A stretch of 64,000 bases of DNA, taken from Heterobasidion occidentale. Lineage: Eukaryota > Basidiomycota > Agaricomycetes > Russulales > Bondarzewiaceae. Below, piece by piece: positions 21,884-32,278 of the stretch. The notes beneath the pieces are model-generated. The model saw nothing but the letters and a program-made list of their open reading frames with translations, did not search any database and was not told the origin of the DNA. How positions within the stretch are numbered: the stretch's first letter is position 1; each line of letters starts with the position of its first letter. The stretch is taken from contig JBCAQO010000010.1 of NCBI GenBank assembly GCA_039111635.1, forward strand, positions 1,054,001-1,118,000, read 5' to 3'. A program made the position numbers and the translations under genes.

Positions 21884-23990
21884 GCGTGAAGCCCGCAGGT
21901 GATGCCTCACCACACCGTCTCGCGGAGTATTTGTTCAGGCCTAGAGGAACGATCACGGCATAATGAAGACGAAGGCGAAGACGACCATGAGAAGAGAGGA
22001 TAATGTGATAGGTGAAAAAAGGGAGGCTTGTGTACAGGTGCGGCAGCAGTGTATGTGCGTGTGTATCAGGATCATCTGTTGTATCACGATTGGGAACGGC
22101 TCTCCTTGGGGATTGCGCGTTGTAACCTCTCAAGTGCGTTGGCCCTGTTGGGCAATTGGTCTTTTGGTGAGTCTTTTGGGTTCGTCGGCGGTGCACGGAT
22201 GATATTCGTCGAGCGATTGCAAAATCGCGAGCTATCGTTAGTCAACCGCAGGCCATCGTGAGCTGACCTCGTGCAGCCGCGAGCAATCGAGAGACTCACA
22301 TAGCCAAGAAGCATACATCGAGGTTCATTGAGTTGCGGAGTTGCTGTTCCCATGACGCGCGAAGCTGTGGGTAGCTGTTTCCGCGAAAACCACAAGTGAG
22401 GCACAGAGAATCCATCAACTTCAACGAGGGCCTCCCAAGTTCTTCCCACTCATCAACTCTATCTCACGAAGCCAGATGCTCTGGCCTCCCCGATGGTGAT
22501 TGTTTATCCTTGTGTCTGGACGGATAGTGTGCAATGGACATAGGTTTGCGCAGATCACGTGCGATTCTCCTGTGTTAGATAGGTGTCACACGACGACAAA
22601 GAATATTCGACTCACCAAGCGCAATCGCTTGATCTATCTAGTGGTCAAAAGCAAGTCGTTGTTCAGTTTGAGGCGAATGTACCTGTGAAGATTGTTTCTT
22701 CGACAAGCTTCGAGCGTGTCATGATCCCACACAAATTTGATGACATTGAAGACCGCGAGAGTAAATTTCAGAGAGAATGACGTGCAGTAATCATAGCGTG
22801 TGCAGGTGCCTGCACAAGGTGCACGTTGTATCGTGCCATTTTCTGAGAGCGCCAACCGTTGAAAGCAGAAGAGCAGAAGGCGAGGGATACGCGGATGGCA
22901 ATGGGGCACCTGAGGTACGCGTGGCCCGGTGAATGTATCCTTTACAACAGAGTTGGTGATCGTTGAATGGGACTCAGGTCCGCATAGGAAGTCCGAGCTG
23001 AAGTCTTGAATCTGCAATGTGATAGATGCAAGGAACGGTCAAACTGTGTGGGATCCTTATGTCTCCACCCCTGTCGCTTTGTTAAGGAGAAGACATGAGG
23101 GCATACAGTCCACGCCGTACCTGATAAAAAACAAGGAACACCCTGCTCAAAGAATCCCGCTCGCTCTTAACTTACGGCCGACGGGGCGCTAATCATAGAG
23201 TGATTATGGCCCCATACCCCCGACACCATACAATACACACTCGATGCACTCCAGAGCACCGCTCACCAATCACCGGCGCGCCACGATAGTTGACGGAACT
23301 GTCCGAGAAGGCTGTGTCGGCATTATGAGGCTCGAATCGTGCAGCACAAATACCAGAAGGCCCTCGACTCTGTTCTTTGATGGACACTGGTCAGAGCATG
23401 CATTTGCCATCAGTCGCCTACTTGATGCATGCCGGTATGCGTCAGTGTGTTGCTAAGCTTTCTACTCACATGAGCAAAATGTGAGAGCGAGCCTCGACCG
23501 TGGTCGCGATATGAGTCTACGACGTCAGATTCCGAAGGAGGATTGAGATCACGGAAAAGGCGGGATGTCGGACAGCGGAACCAATTTCCGCTTTCACCTG
23601 ATCACAACTTCCGCTGGATATCATGATTCTGCATTCACGGGTGAAGGGGTGCCAAGGCCCAAGAGTGATCAGAGAAATGATAAATTAAGAGAGGTGTCCT
23701 TGAACAGTAATGGTCACCCGTCATGAAGTCAAGCAAGGAAGATTTCTGATGATGATGGGCCATTCAGGGAGTGTCCGAGGTCTGTAGGCATCTGATGCAC
23801 GGAGTTACAAAATTTATGGAGCCGAGGGGCAGGTTTACGGCAATGCCATGGGTTTCCGATCACGTGTGGACTCTTCCTCTTCCCTATTTCCCTGTCGGAT
23901 CGAAGTCATGAGGGTTCCATCCCTCCCTCTGTCCGTCGCTCCTACCTGCACGCCGCCCGACATTGCTGTTGCATTGGCCGCTCTCGGACG
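21884..23990. other. Intergenic, 2.1 kb without a recognisable gene
   Basis: Short frames occur on both strands and none shows a family signature or a convincing exon chain. A 16-nt hairpin-forming palindrome (arms GTGCAGG and CCTGCAC) sits at 22800-22815. The right end should contain the MFS transporter promoter. Confidence 0.45.
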
Positions 23991-23994
23991 ATAA

Positions 23995-26307
23995 ATGAGC
24001 CTGCACGAATCGCACATGGATCGCAGCATCACCCCGGTCAAGCTGAGCCGGCCTGGCTCGGTGGTTGCTGACGAGGAAAGCGGGGCATCGATCCTCAGCT
24101 TGAACGTTCGGGAACGCTCAAGATGGATCTCGTTATTATACCTCTAGTCGGAATGTACTGTTAGTGTTTTCATGATTCAGAATCTTGTCTACTGTTCGTG
24201 CGTCTGACACTTGCACTATGCGCCAGATTTGTTGTCTTTCTTAGTGAGTTTTGAAGTCATTCTGCTCAGAGGGAATGAATAATGTGCTCATAACCTGTAG
24301 GATCGCTCGTAAGACATTTCCTTCCTCTCAACTCCGATTCTCAATGTTCATGCGCATTTAGGAACATCGGAAATGCCAAAATTGCGGGCCTGACGAAAGA
24401 CCTCAAGATGTCGAACACTCAATTCTCCACGGCACTCACTATCACTTAGTGCGTCGACAAGCTCATTCTATGATATTCTTCACCTTGCACCATGTGTCAC
24501 GTTGTTGGTCGCGTGTACGACGTATGGATTTCTTGAACGGATCCATCATCAGTCATTTGGTTCCGCTTAGGAAGACCAGACTTCCATCTTCACATCGTGA
24601 AGAACCTTTGGCACATGCCACAAAAGCAGGTTTCGCTTAGGGCCTCCTAGCAATCTTCTGATGGCTTGATTCTAATGAATGCTGATCCGATACGCCGTCT
24701 AGCGTACCATACATTCTGATGGAATTGCCCATGAATCTTGCTATGAAGCGCTACGGAGCCAACGTTACTCTTCCGGCCATGGTCACACTTTGGGGAATGG
24801 TCTGTGCTTGCCAGGGTCAGCCCGCATGAGCCAACTTGAACTATCGCGAGCACCGTCGGCTAATGCATCACAGGTGCCGTAAAGTCATATGGCGGGCTTC
24901 TCGCTTGCCGATTCTTTTTGGGCGCTCTTGAGGGTATGTTTTTCTCTCATACTGGATTTGGTCAGTTCTTGTCCTCAATACTGCCGGATAAATCTCTTAG
25001 GCGGCCTTTTCCCTGGCATTGTGCTCTACTTGTCCTCTTTCTACAAGCGTCATTCGCTCCAGTTGCGCTTTGCGATGATGTTCAGTGTGACCTCTCTTGC
25101 TGGTGCATTTTCAGGCCTTCTCGCAGCTGCCATCCAAAATATGCATGGTATCCGTGGTCTTCCTGGCTGGGCGTGGATCTTTGTATTGGTGCGCTTAGCT
25201 CTTGATTTCCGTCCTGCCTTCTCATCATATATTTGTTTGCTGCATGATCAGGAGGGCCTATTCACAACCGTCTTCGGAATTGTGAGCTGGTTCTTCATAC
25301 CGGCTACGCCCGCAGATGTTCCCTTCCTCACTCCGGCCGAAAGAGACACGTACGTCCGTGCGCTTGTTCAAGATTGGAGCGGCGACGCGGACGCAGACGG
25401 GCAGGCGAAGGAAGTATTCAGCTGGAGTGAGGTGTGGAGCACGTTTACGGACGCTCCCCATGTGCTGCTGCTTTGTTTGCCCCTCTTTTTCAACGGTGTC
25501 ACGGTCAGTCATTATTATGACGCATTGCAAAGACACGGCGTTATTGACATCGTGTTTAGCTCTATGGGATGGCAAACTTTACGCCAACAATCGTGAACGC
25601 TCTTGGGTTTTCAGCAGCTCGGACACAGTTGATGACTGTATGTCTTTTTCGTGGATCAGTCATATTCACTCTAGTCATGTTTGACAGGTTCCACCGTATG
25701 CTTGCTCGTTCGTCGTCAGCATCGTCTGCTCATACTTCTCAGACCTGTACAAGATGCGTGGTCCCATGGCTATTTTTGTCAGCATCATAGCGGCCGCTGG
25801 CTACGCCATATTCATCGGTGCGGCATCTTTCACAATTACTGCGATTTTAACTTCCAATCTCATCTTTGATGTGCGAAATTTTTAGGGACGGCGAATAAGC
25901 ACGCAGACTACGCAGCCCTCTTCCTGCAAATAATCGGCGTGTACTCCGTTGCACCCTGTTTGAGCACATGGAACGCGAATAATGTTCAGCCGCACTACCG
26001 TCGTGCGACTGCCGTCGCGATGGCCTTCGTCGCCACCAACACGGGCGGCATCGTGTCCACCTGGATTTTTCTGGACCCGCCACGCTTCCACGTCGCGTGC
26101 TCGATCGACCTTGCGTTCTCCCTTGGCATTGCGGCATGCAGCGGAGTCGCAATGGTGCTATTCAAGCGGTGGAACCGCGCAAAGGCGCGTGCGGTGGAGG
26201 AGCTGCTGAGGGACAAGGGTGATGGCAGGAAGCCGGGGGGCTGGGACTCGATCGAGGAGAGGCAGCGGCTGGGCGACAGGCATCCGAGATTCGAGTACAC
26301 CCTATGA
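23995..26307 (+). CDS. MFS transporter, allantoate permease (Dal5)-like, N-terminal frame uncertain
   Basis: This is a 12-TM anion:cation symporter-family carrier of the plasma membrane; fungal relatives import allantoate, nicotinate or other small anions, and the substrate cannot be told here. The core is continuous from MDLVIIPLVGMYYLLSFLD (from 24123) through RSNIGNAKIAGLTKDL, VPYILMELPMNLAMKRYG, FLGALEGGLFPGIVLYLS and NGVTLYGMANFTPTIVNALG to GGWDSIEERQRLGDRHPRFE. Exons after the first: 24227-24243, 24301-24308, 24362-24448, 24703-24815, 24874-24933, 25001-25188, 25252-25503, 25560-25637, 25688-25817 and 25886-26307. Exons of 17 and 8 nt encode YLLSFL and DRS. The plausible start ATG at 23995 is in a different frame from DPQLERSGTLKMDL; one missing base near 24085-24089 would join them. 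If that is real, translation from 24123 would lose the N-terminal tail only. Confidence 0.85.
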
Positions 26308-26884
26308 AGTGTGTAATCATATTCTTGTTGATCGCAGTACGATAGAAGTCGTGCGTTGAACGACTGTACCATTGTTATGTATGTGTCTTTCTTAATCATT
26401 ATTCTTCGGAAGATACGTCCCCGTTTTGTGAGCAACAAGGCATCGTCAGGATATTTTTCAACTACCAGGCTATACTTTCGAGGCGGGTTGGGCGACCCGC
26501 CAAGCGCCCGGCGTTGGGTCAAAAGTATCAAGATCATATATTGTCAAGGCAGCCTAGACTACCTCATCACTGGTGCGGATCAAGTTCAAGCAGGTCAACG
26601 GAGCTAACAGAAAACAGACCTCAAAGGCAGAGGATGGCATTCCATGTGATCCCGCGAGTAGCACTGTCTATCAATCATCCAAGATGCGATGCAGGACATG
26701 GGAAGAGATGCCGCGTGTGCACCCCCGACAACGCCGTGCGTCAATCAGGGATGGATCCAAGTTTTTCGGAAAGAGTCACATCCAGGGAGTGTGTTCACAG
26801 GTGGCAGATGGACGTGCCCGAGACTACTTCGATTCCATCATTCACATGGTCAGACGACGGATCATTTTCAAGGACATCAAGCGG
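26308..26884. other. Intergenic segment before the MITE
   Basis: No gene is recognisable. A perfect 7-bp hairpin (GGCGGGT, loop TGGGCG, ACCCGCC) lies near 26480-26500. Confidence 0.4.
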
Positions 26885-26911
26885 TACTATGCTGGGACCG
26901 GAGTTGAACAG
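26885..26911 (+). repeat. Left terminal inverted repeat of the MITE
   Basis: It is an exact 27-nt reverse complement of 27570-27596. It reads TACTATGCTGGG at the outer edge and ends GTTGAACAG. Confidence 0.85.
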
Positions 26912-27569
26912 GTTTTAGCCTTTCTGGCTGCCCTGTGCTTGCACAGCCTTTAATTACTATAAAATTAGTGTGAATACCTGACCAAATGTCTCGATTTTAT
27001 GATGATGTTTTTTTCATGATATTGAAAGCGAGGAAAAAGCGTCGGGCAGTGACCGAGGAGGGAGAGTCGAAAAACGGCATAGACCCCGGAGTTGAACGAT
27101 TCATCCGAGACTTCAGTCACACTGAGTCACGCTTGCCGATTAGAAGTCCGACGGCTTGCAGCTCAGGACCCCTGCAAGAGGTCTGCTGCCGGAGCACGTC
27201 GGAGCTTCATAAAAAGTCACCTCTCCGAGGCCAAAGTCACTTTGCCCACCTCTTGTGCTGAGATTTTATTTTGAGCATGTACTCCCTACTGATCACTCTC
27301 GGATTTTTTTCACAGAATGTTCATTTACATATATTACCTGGTCCCTTTTTTACATGAGGTTCAGAATACATGATCGGTCAGATCTGGGCTCATTATCGCA
27401 GCAGAGACTCAAAATTGCATCTTATTTCTCTCTCCTGCTCCATGCGCTTGTTTAGGAAGTCTGAAAAAATGCACAGCTAAACTAGACATACATGCAAACA
27501 TACTCGAATATTTACAGAGCTGCTCCTTCGATAGGGGAGAAGTTAAATCGAAAGTTCACTACTGGTTCA

Positions 27570-27596
27570 CTGTTCAACTCCGGTCCCAGCATAGTA
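27570..27596 (-). repeat. Right terminal inverted repeat of the MITE
   Basis: It mirrors 26885-26911 without a mismatch and ends CATAGTA at the outer edge, so the outermost dinucleotides of the pair are TA and TA. Confidence 0.85.
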
Positions 27597-29034
27597 TTGC
27601 ACTTCTTTCGACTGCTCGATATACGGTACCTTCCAGAACGCTATCGATAAACAGGCATCTGGAAAAAATTATCAGGGATCCATAGTCCAATGGCAGCCTC
27701 ACGCGAAGAGAAGGTGGACCCGGCGAATTCTTTTGGCCTGTGCGGGATTCACCTTCGCCTTGACTCGGTATTTTATCGAAGGAGTGACTTGGTAGACATT
27801 AAAATTATTTGCCGGCGTCAGTTCCTATAATTGTAATTCAACAGGGAGAATTCAGAGCAAGGTGGTCTATGGGAGGCTGCATTGAAATTTACACCGCTCG
27901 GCGATTGTAAAGTCGTCTGTGGATACGACTGAGAGAACATCCGGTCGTTCAGCACGATGCAGCGTGAGTGTCCAAAGTAGCAGTCACTTGACGGTGGCCA
28001 GTCTCGAGATAATTGTCACCTTCGGTGTCTCCATGCATATACAGTGGTTGCCTGAGCACAGAGGTGTTACACGTGACGACTGACGGGCCGACGGCCTTGT
28101 CTGGGAACGACTAAATTGAACACAATGTAAGTCACCAACCTATCTGGCGGGTATATCTCGAGTATCTCATGACAGTGACAAAGTCGCGCTGTTTGAGATG
28201 ATTGGTTGGATGAATGCAGAAAGAGAGATGTTCTTGAAGAATGCAACTGCTACTGGGCAAAGGGTACGTATGTTGATCTGAGAGATGCCGAAACTCCGAC
28301 GAAGTCAGCGTGATGAACCGGGGTCCCGCAGTTGCCTGCATCTACTCTTCTCCAGCTCCCGAGCAGTAGCAACACAGGAAGAACGGAAACTCTTGCTGCT
28401 CTTCACCGGTTCACCGCTTGTATTGACTGGGAGGGAAAATATGTCAAAAAAGATCTGGACCTCTAACATCTGCGAATTCTCCGACATTCCACCTTATGGT
28501 TCCCTTTTTCACGCTCTCACGATTTTTGACTTGCTTCGGGCCGCGTGCAAAAATGCACTAACACCGTGTGGGTCGCCTGTCTCACGTTGGAACTCGCTAA
28601 TTTCACCGGTGGCTTCCGTCGATGCACTCTCGCTTGAATCTTTTTACGTCCGAAGTCCCCCTGCAAAGGTGTGGAGGAATCTATTGCGGTCATACGCTAG
28701 TCATTCAGTGGGCTTTCCCTGGCCATCCGCGACCACGCAACTGTTCTCTCGCTCGTCAGTTCTCATCTCACTATCGATGATATAAGAGGTCTTTTCTGCT
28801 TCGCGCTCTCGCTCCTTCCTGTTGCTCGCTCTCTGCACTCTATTTGGCTCGAAGCTCAGTTTCTTCTTGTCTGCCAGCCACGACACAGCTGTCGCATTAT
28901 ACCTTCGGATCGTCGTCAGCACTCGACTCAATCTAGGGGCGGCTGTCAGAAGAACGCAGATCCTGCTCTCGGTCGCAAGACGAAAGCTCGTAAAACTTTC
29001 CCCGACTCGGAGGCTTTTTGAACCGCTCCCCATC
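27597..29034. other. Intergenic; upstream region of DUF6533 gene A
   Basis: No gene is recognisable. From about 28730 the sequence becomes C/T-rich, and TATAAG lies at 28781-28786, about 250 bp before the ATG of the first DUF6533 gene; this is its likely promoter. Confidence 0.4.
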
Positions 29035-30938
29035 ATGTCCAGCTCACTTGACCGCAATGGCACCATTACCCCAGCGACCGAGGAAACCGTGCGCGACATC
29101 CTGGCGGCGAAAGTGAGTGCATTCGAACGCGACGTACTTGCGTGCAGGCTTACTGATCGTATCCACGTTCAGTACTTCTTTTTAGCCGCGCTGACGATGT
29201 TGCTGTATGACCACATGTGCACATTCTCGGAAGAAGTAAGCGCTTCCACTATTTTGGGATCCTGTATTGACTCAGATCCATGTGAAGATTCGGTGTGTAT
29301 GGAAAAAGCGAAAGACGGTCGGTACGTCACGACATTCCCCACCGGGAAACCTATTCCATTATCTTACATTATTTTCAAGTTCTTTGCATATTCCTTCTTG
29401 TACGTTATTACGCGCCACTAGCTATGTCGGTTGTAGCATTCGGTATGTAGTCTCTTATTTGTCTATCCTGTTGATGCAACGCTAAACACTGCTTGGCCCT
29501 AGGTTATTTCTCCACCGCCATGACACCCGAAAGGTTCGTTCAATTTTATTACTTCCAGTATGAAATCTCTCACTAAACTGCGCTACCTTGATCTTGATCG
29601 TTTCTGGCATCGCCTCATCTCTCGGACGCAAGATGTGCCAAATGGGTTCTCTTCTTGCCTCTTGGTGCCATCGTGCCGCTTATGCTCTTCCCTGGCATTC
29701 TCATGGTCGTCCGGTAGGAATTTCCACATTCTAATTCTGTAGCTTTATTCCTCGGCCAATTGACGCATGTTACTATATTCGAAAACAGGGTGTACGCACT
29801 ATGGAATCGGAACAAATGGGTCCTTGGTTCTCTTTGTTCCTATCTAGTCATGCAAAATGTCGCAGGACTCTGGCAGTATACTGTTCGTGGTGGTGGACGT
29901 GAGCGATCTCTACCCTCATCAATTTCTGCATGTTCATCATACTCTCTTCAGCCGCCCCGGTGCCGATCGACAATTTCGACCTTCATTGTGAGCTTCATCC
30001 GCCCGATATCATGATTAAGATTCGTGCTCACGAAGTGTACCGCAGTCTGCATATACCTCCCGCCGAAACGCATGTATGTAACCATTGGTTAGTATGCGGC
30101 TTGAGTCTCACCGCCATTTTCTTAGTGGCCGACTCTCAACGATGTACCTCTTCTTTGAACTTGGCTTCGACACGCTCGTTTTCCTACTTTCGATGTCTCG
30201 GACGATCTACGTATACTTCAAGCATCAAGGCGCAGGCACTATCGGTGGGTCCGGTTTGATGAAGAATTTAATCCGCGATGGAATCTTCTATTTTGGGTGC
30301 GTACCTGTGTTCCCTCATCTTCAGCTCTATTTTACTCAGCTTCCACGAAGTGTAATCGTCTCTATGAACATCATGTGGGTCCTCATGATCCTGTACGCGC
30401 CAGAAGGTGCTCGCGCTATTGCTGCTCTGTGAGCCATCATCCCGTGACCTTGTTATTTATCCTGATGTAGATGCATCTTCCTAGCCCATCCGCCTGGTAA
30501 GTGCCCAGCCCCGACCCAGATAGTCTTTGTGAGTGCTCATGCGAAACCTACAGTGTTACGACAACAATGATTTGCCGGATCACCCTCAACCTCCGCACTA
30601 CCGTCTACGGACCTGCTGATGCATCTGATGGATCCGACAAGCATATCCCCCTATCGCCTCTGCGCAAGTCGCAGCGCGGTATGACGTTCGCGCGGGCCCA
30701 GTCGCTTTCTCGGTCTAGGCGAGAGCTGGGGTCTCCGTTCGAGATGGCCGACGGTCGATCAGAGCTCGAGAACGGCGGGGCTGGAAGGTACCTCGATATG
30801 GACATCGGCGGCGACGACGAAGAAGACGATCCGAAATGGGAAGTGTTGATGGTCACCAGAGATCGTCAGCCAAGTATGGGAATTCATGTTGAAATACAGA
30901 CGGAGACTTTTCAGGACGAGGAGCCAAGGGCGATCTAG
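29035..30938 (+). CDS. DUF6533-domain multi-pass membrane protein, copy A
   Basis: The family is a basidiomycete-expanded set of predicted seven-helix membrane proteins of unknown function, outlined by a YDH..T..EE motif near the N-terminus. Here the chain runs MSSSLDRNGTI, then YFFLAALTMLLYDHMCTFSEE, a basic loop IRCVWKKRKTVG, LCIFLLVRYYAPLAMSVVAF, WVLFLPLGAIVPLMLFPGIL, VYALWNRNKWVLGSL, CIYLPPKRIGRLSTMYLFF and VSMNIMWVLMILYAPEGA, then a cytosolic tail starting ITLNLRTTVYGP and rich in acidic residues. About a dozen exons join by GT-AG introns, including a 12-nt exon at 30485-30496. Relative to copies B and C it lacks an intron in the DILAAK segment and one before RYYAP. It is intact by eye and first of a same-strand tandem. 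Confidence 0.85.
30485..30496 (+). other. 12-nt microexon in DUF6533 copy A
   Basis: CCCATCCGCCTG is bounded by ...CTAG and GTAAGT and supplies the codons for PSA plus parts of the flanking codons, linking the last membrane helix to the tail. Equivalent 12-nt exons exist at 34094-34105 and 38842-38853. Confidence 0.8.
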
Positions 30939-31349
30939 GGACGTACGGGAGTATTGTATTCTTAGTGAGCTGTATGAGACGAGTTGTGACCTGGCTCGAC
31001 TGTAATTCTAGGAGTCGAGATATTCATTTTCGCAAGTACTTCGCAACTTCTTGTTTCTGTCCCGAATTCACTTCAGCGGAACAAGATTGCTTCACATCTC
31101 AAGCAGACACAATGTGTCATGGAGATAGGCTGCCAGAATGATTGTTTCCGGGAACGGCCTCGCACATAGGCCAATCGCACAGGAAAGGCATACTGTAAAA
31201 AGCAGGTCACGTGTTGGCTAGAAGCTCTGAACATCAATCTTGTCCTATGGCATTAGGAATACCCTAGCTTCTAGGCGTGAAGTGTATCACCAGGCTAAAA
31301 TTGAGGACCAGACTAGAATTGATACATTTAGAAAAGGGATGAAAATATA
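30939..31349. other. Intergenic between DUF6533 copy A and tRNA-Leu
   Basis: This is probably the 3' UTR of copy A, followed by sequence downstream of the minus-strand tRNA. A TTTT run on the minus strand just past the tRNA could end Pol III transcription. Confidence 0.45.
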
Positions 31350-31431
31350 TGACGAGAGTGGGATTCGAACCCACGCCCCCGAAGGGACCAGATCCTTAGT
31401 CTGGCGCCTTAGACCGCTCGGCCATCTCGCC
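31350..31431 (-). tRNA. tRNA-Leu (anticodon AAG)
   Basis: On the minus strand the acceptor stem GGCGAGA pairs with TCTCGTC (one G-T), followed by discriminator A. The D arm reads TGGCCGAGCGGTCTAAGGC. The anticodon stem CCAGA/TCTGG encloses loop CTAAGGA, giving anticodon AAG. A class II variable arm (CCC TTCG GGG) and a T arm GTGGGTTCGAATCCCAC complete it. The length is 82 nt, with no intron. It decodes CUU/CUC leucine codons. Confidence 0.95.
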
Positions 31432-32278
31432 TGTGACTTCCTAAAACAATTGAAATTATAACCTTAATTTATTCTCAAGCACAAACAAATGGCAGGTGGT
31501 GGTCTGCACAGTGCCACAGACCCTGTGGGATTCAACCAAATTCATGGGAAAGTATTTTTCGATTTTTCTTTGCAAAATTTGAGAAATTGTAGGTGAAGTA
31601 CAGATTTTGGTCTCACGGATGTTGCAGAGTTATCATTCACTACTCGTCTGCGTGCTGCTATGATCCAGGGGTCAAATGGACGCTCACAAACTGTTCTTCG
31701 TGGCGTCAATCAGTCACCTCACCGCGATGTCCCTAGAGACCCACCTATCACTGCACCCAGCCCTGATACCACTGAAACAAATGCTTTGACTTGAACAACG
31801 CGGGTTCGTCAAAGCGATTCTACCAAAACGGCAAGCGTCATGCTCTCGTCGGAACCTCGGGACAGGCAGGACCTGGTGACCGCCCAACCTCCCTTACCTC
31901 GCCTTGTGCGCTCCGCAGGCGTCTCTCACGCGTTCACATGTCCGGTGCCGCACCAGCCTCCGCATGCCTGATGGACCTTGCCATCGGCTTGTCTGCATCA
32001 GTTTCGAGCAGGAGAGCTTCCACAAACGCTGATGAGCGCTCACATCGCAGTCAGAGTTGCTCTATGGGGACCGGACTAGATTCGGTTACAAAAGAACTTA
32101 CGGAATGCAGAGGCCAGTCTTTAAATACATATGGGTGCCGATGGGTTTGTGCTTACTGCTTGTACATAGCTTGATAGCATCGTCTATCCCTCCTCCCCCG
32201 TCACTTGCCTTGGTATTGGATCCTCCCCTCTAATATAGGCTCACATAGGAATAGCCCTCGTTTAAGGCCTGCGCGCTA
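31432..32278. other. Intergenic, upstream of DUF6533 copy B
   Basis: No gene is recognisable. A frame from about 31640 (TTRLRAAMIQGSNGRSQTVL and on to about 31790) looks protein-like but matches no family I know and ends quickly. TTTAAATA near 32120 may be the TATA element of copy B. Confidence 0.35.

Larger units (their letters stand above)
26885..27596. mobile_element. MITE-like element with 27-bp perfect terminal inverted repeats
   Basis: The 27 bases at 26885-26911 (beginning TACTATGCTGGGACCGG) recur as an exact reverse complement at 27570-27596. Each end begins with TA outside CTATGCTGGG, which fits a TA target-site duplication of the Tc1/mariner type. The element is about 708 bp without the TA pair and shows no transposase. 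A degenerate subterminal copy of the inner repeat (CCCCGGAGTTGAACGA) lies near 27083. I infer a nonautonomous Tc1/mariner-like MITE. Confidence 0.7.
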
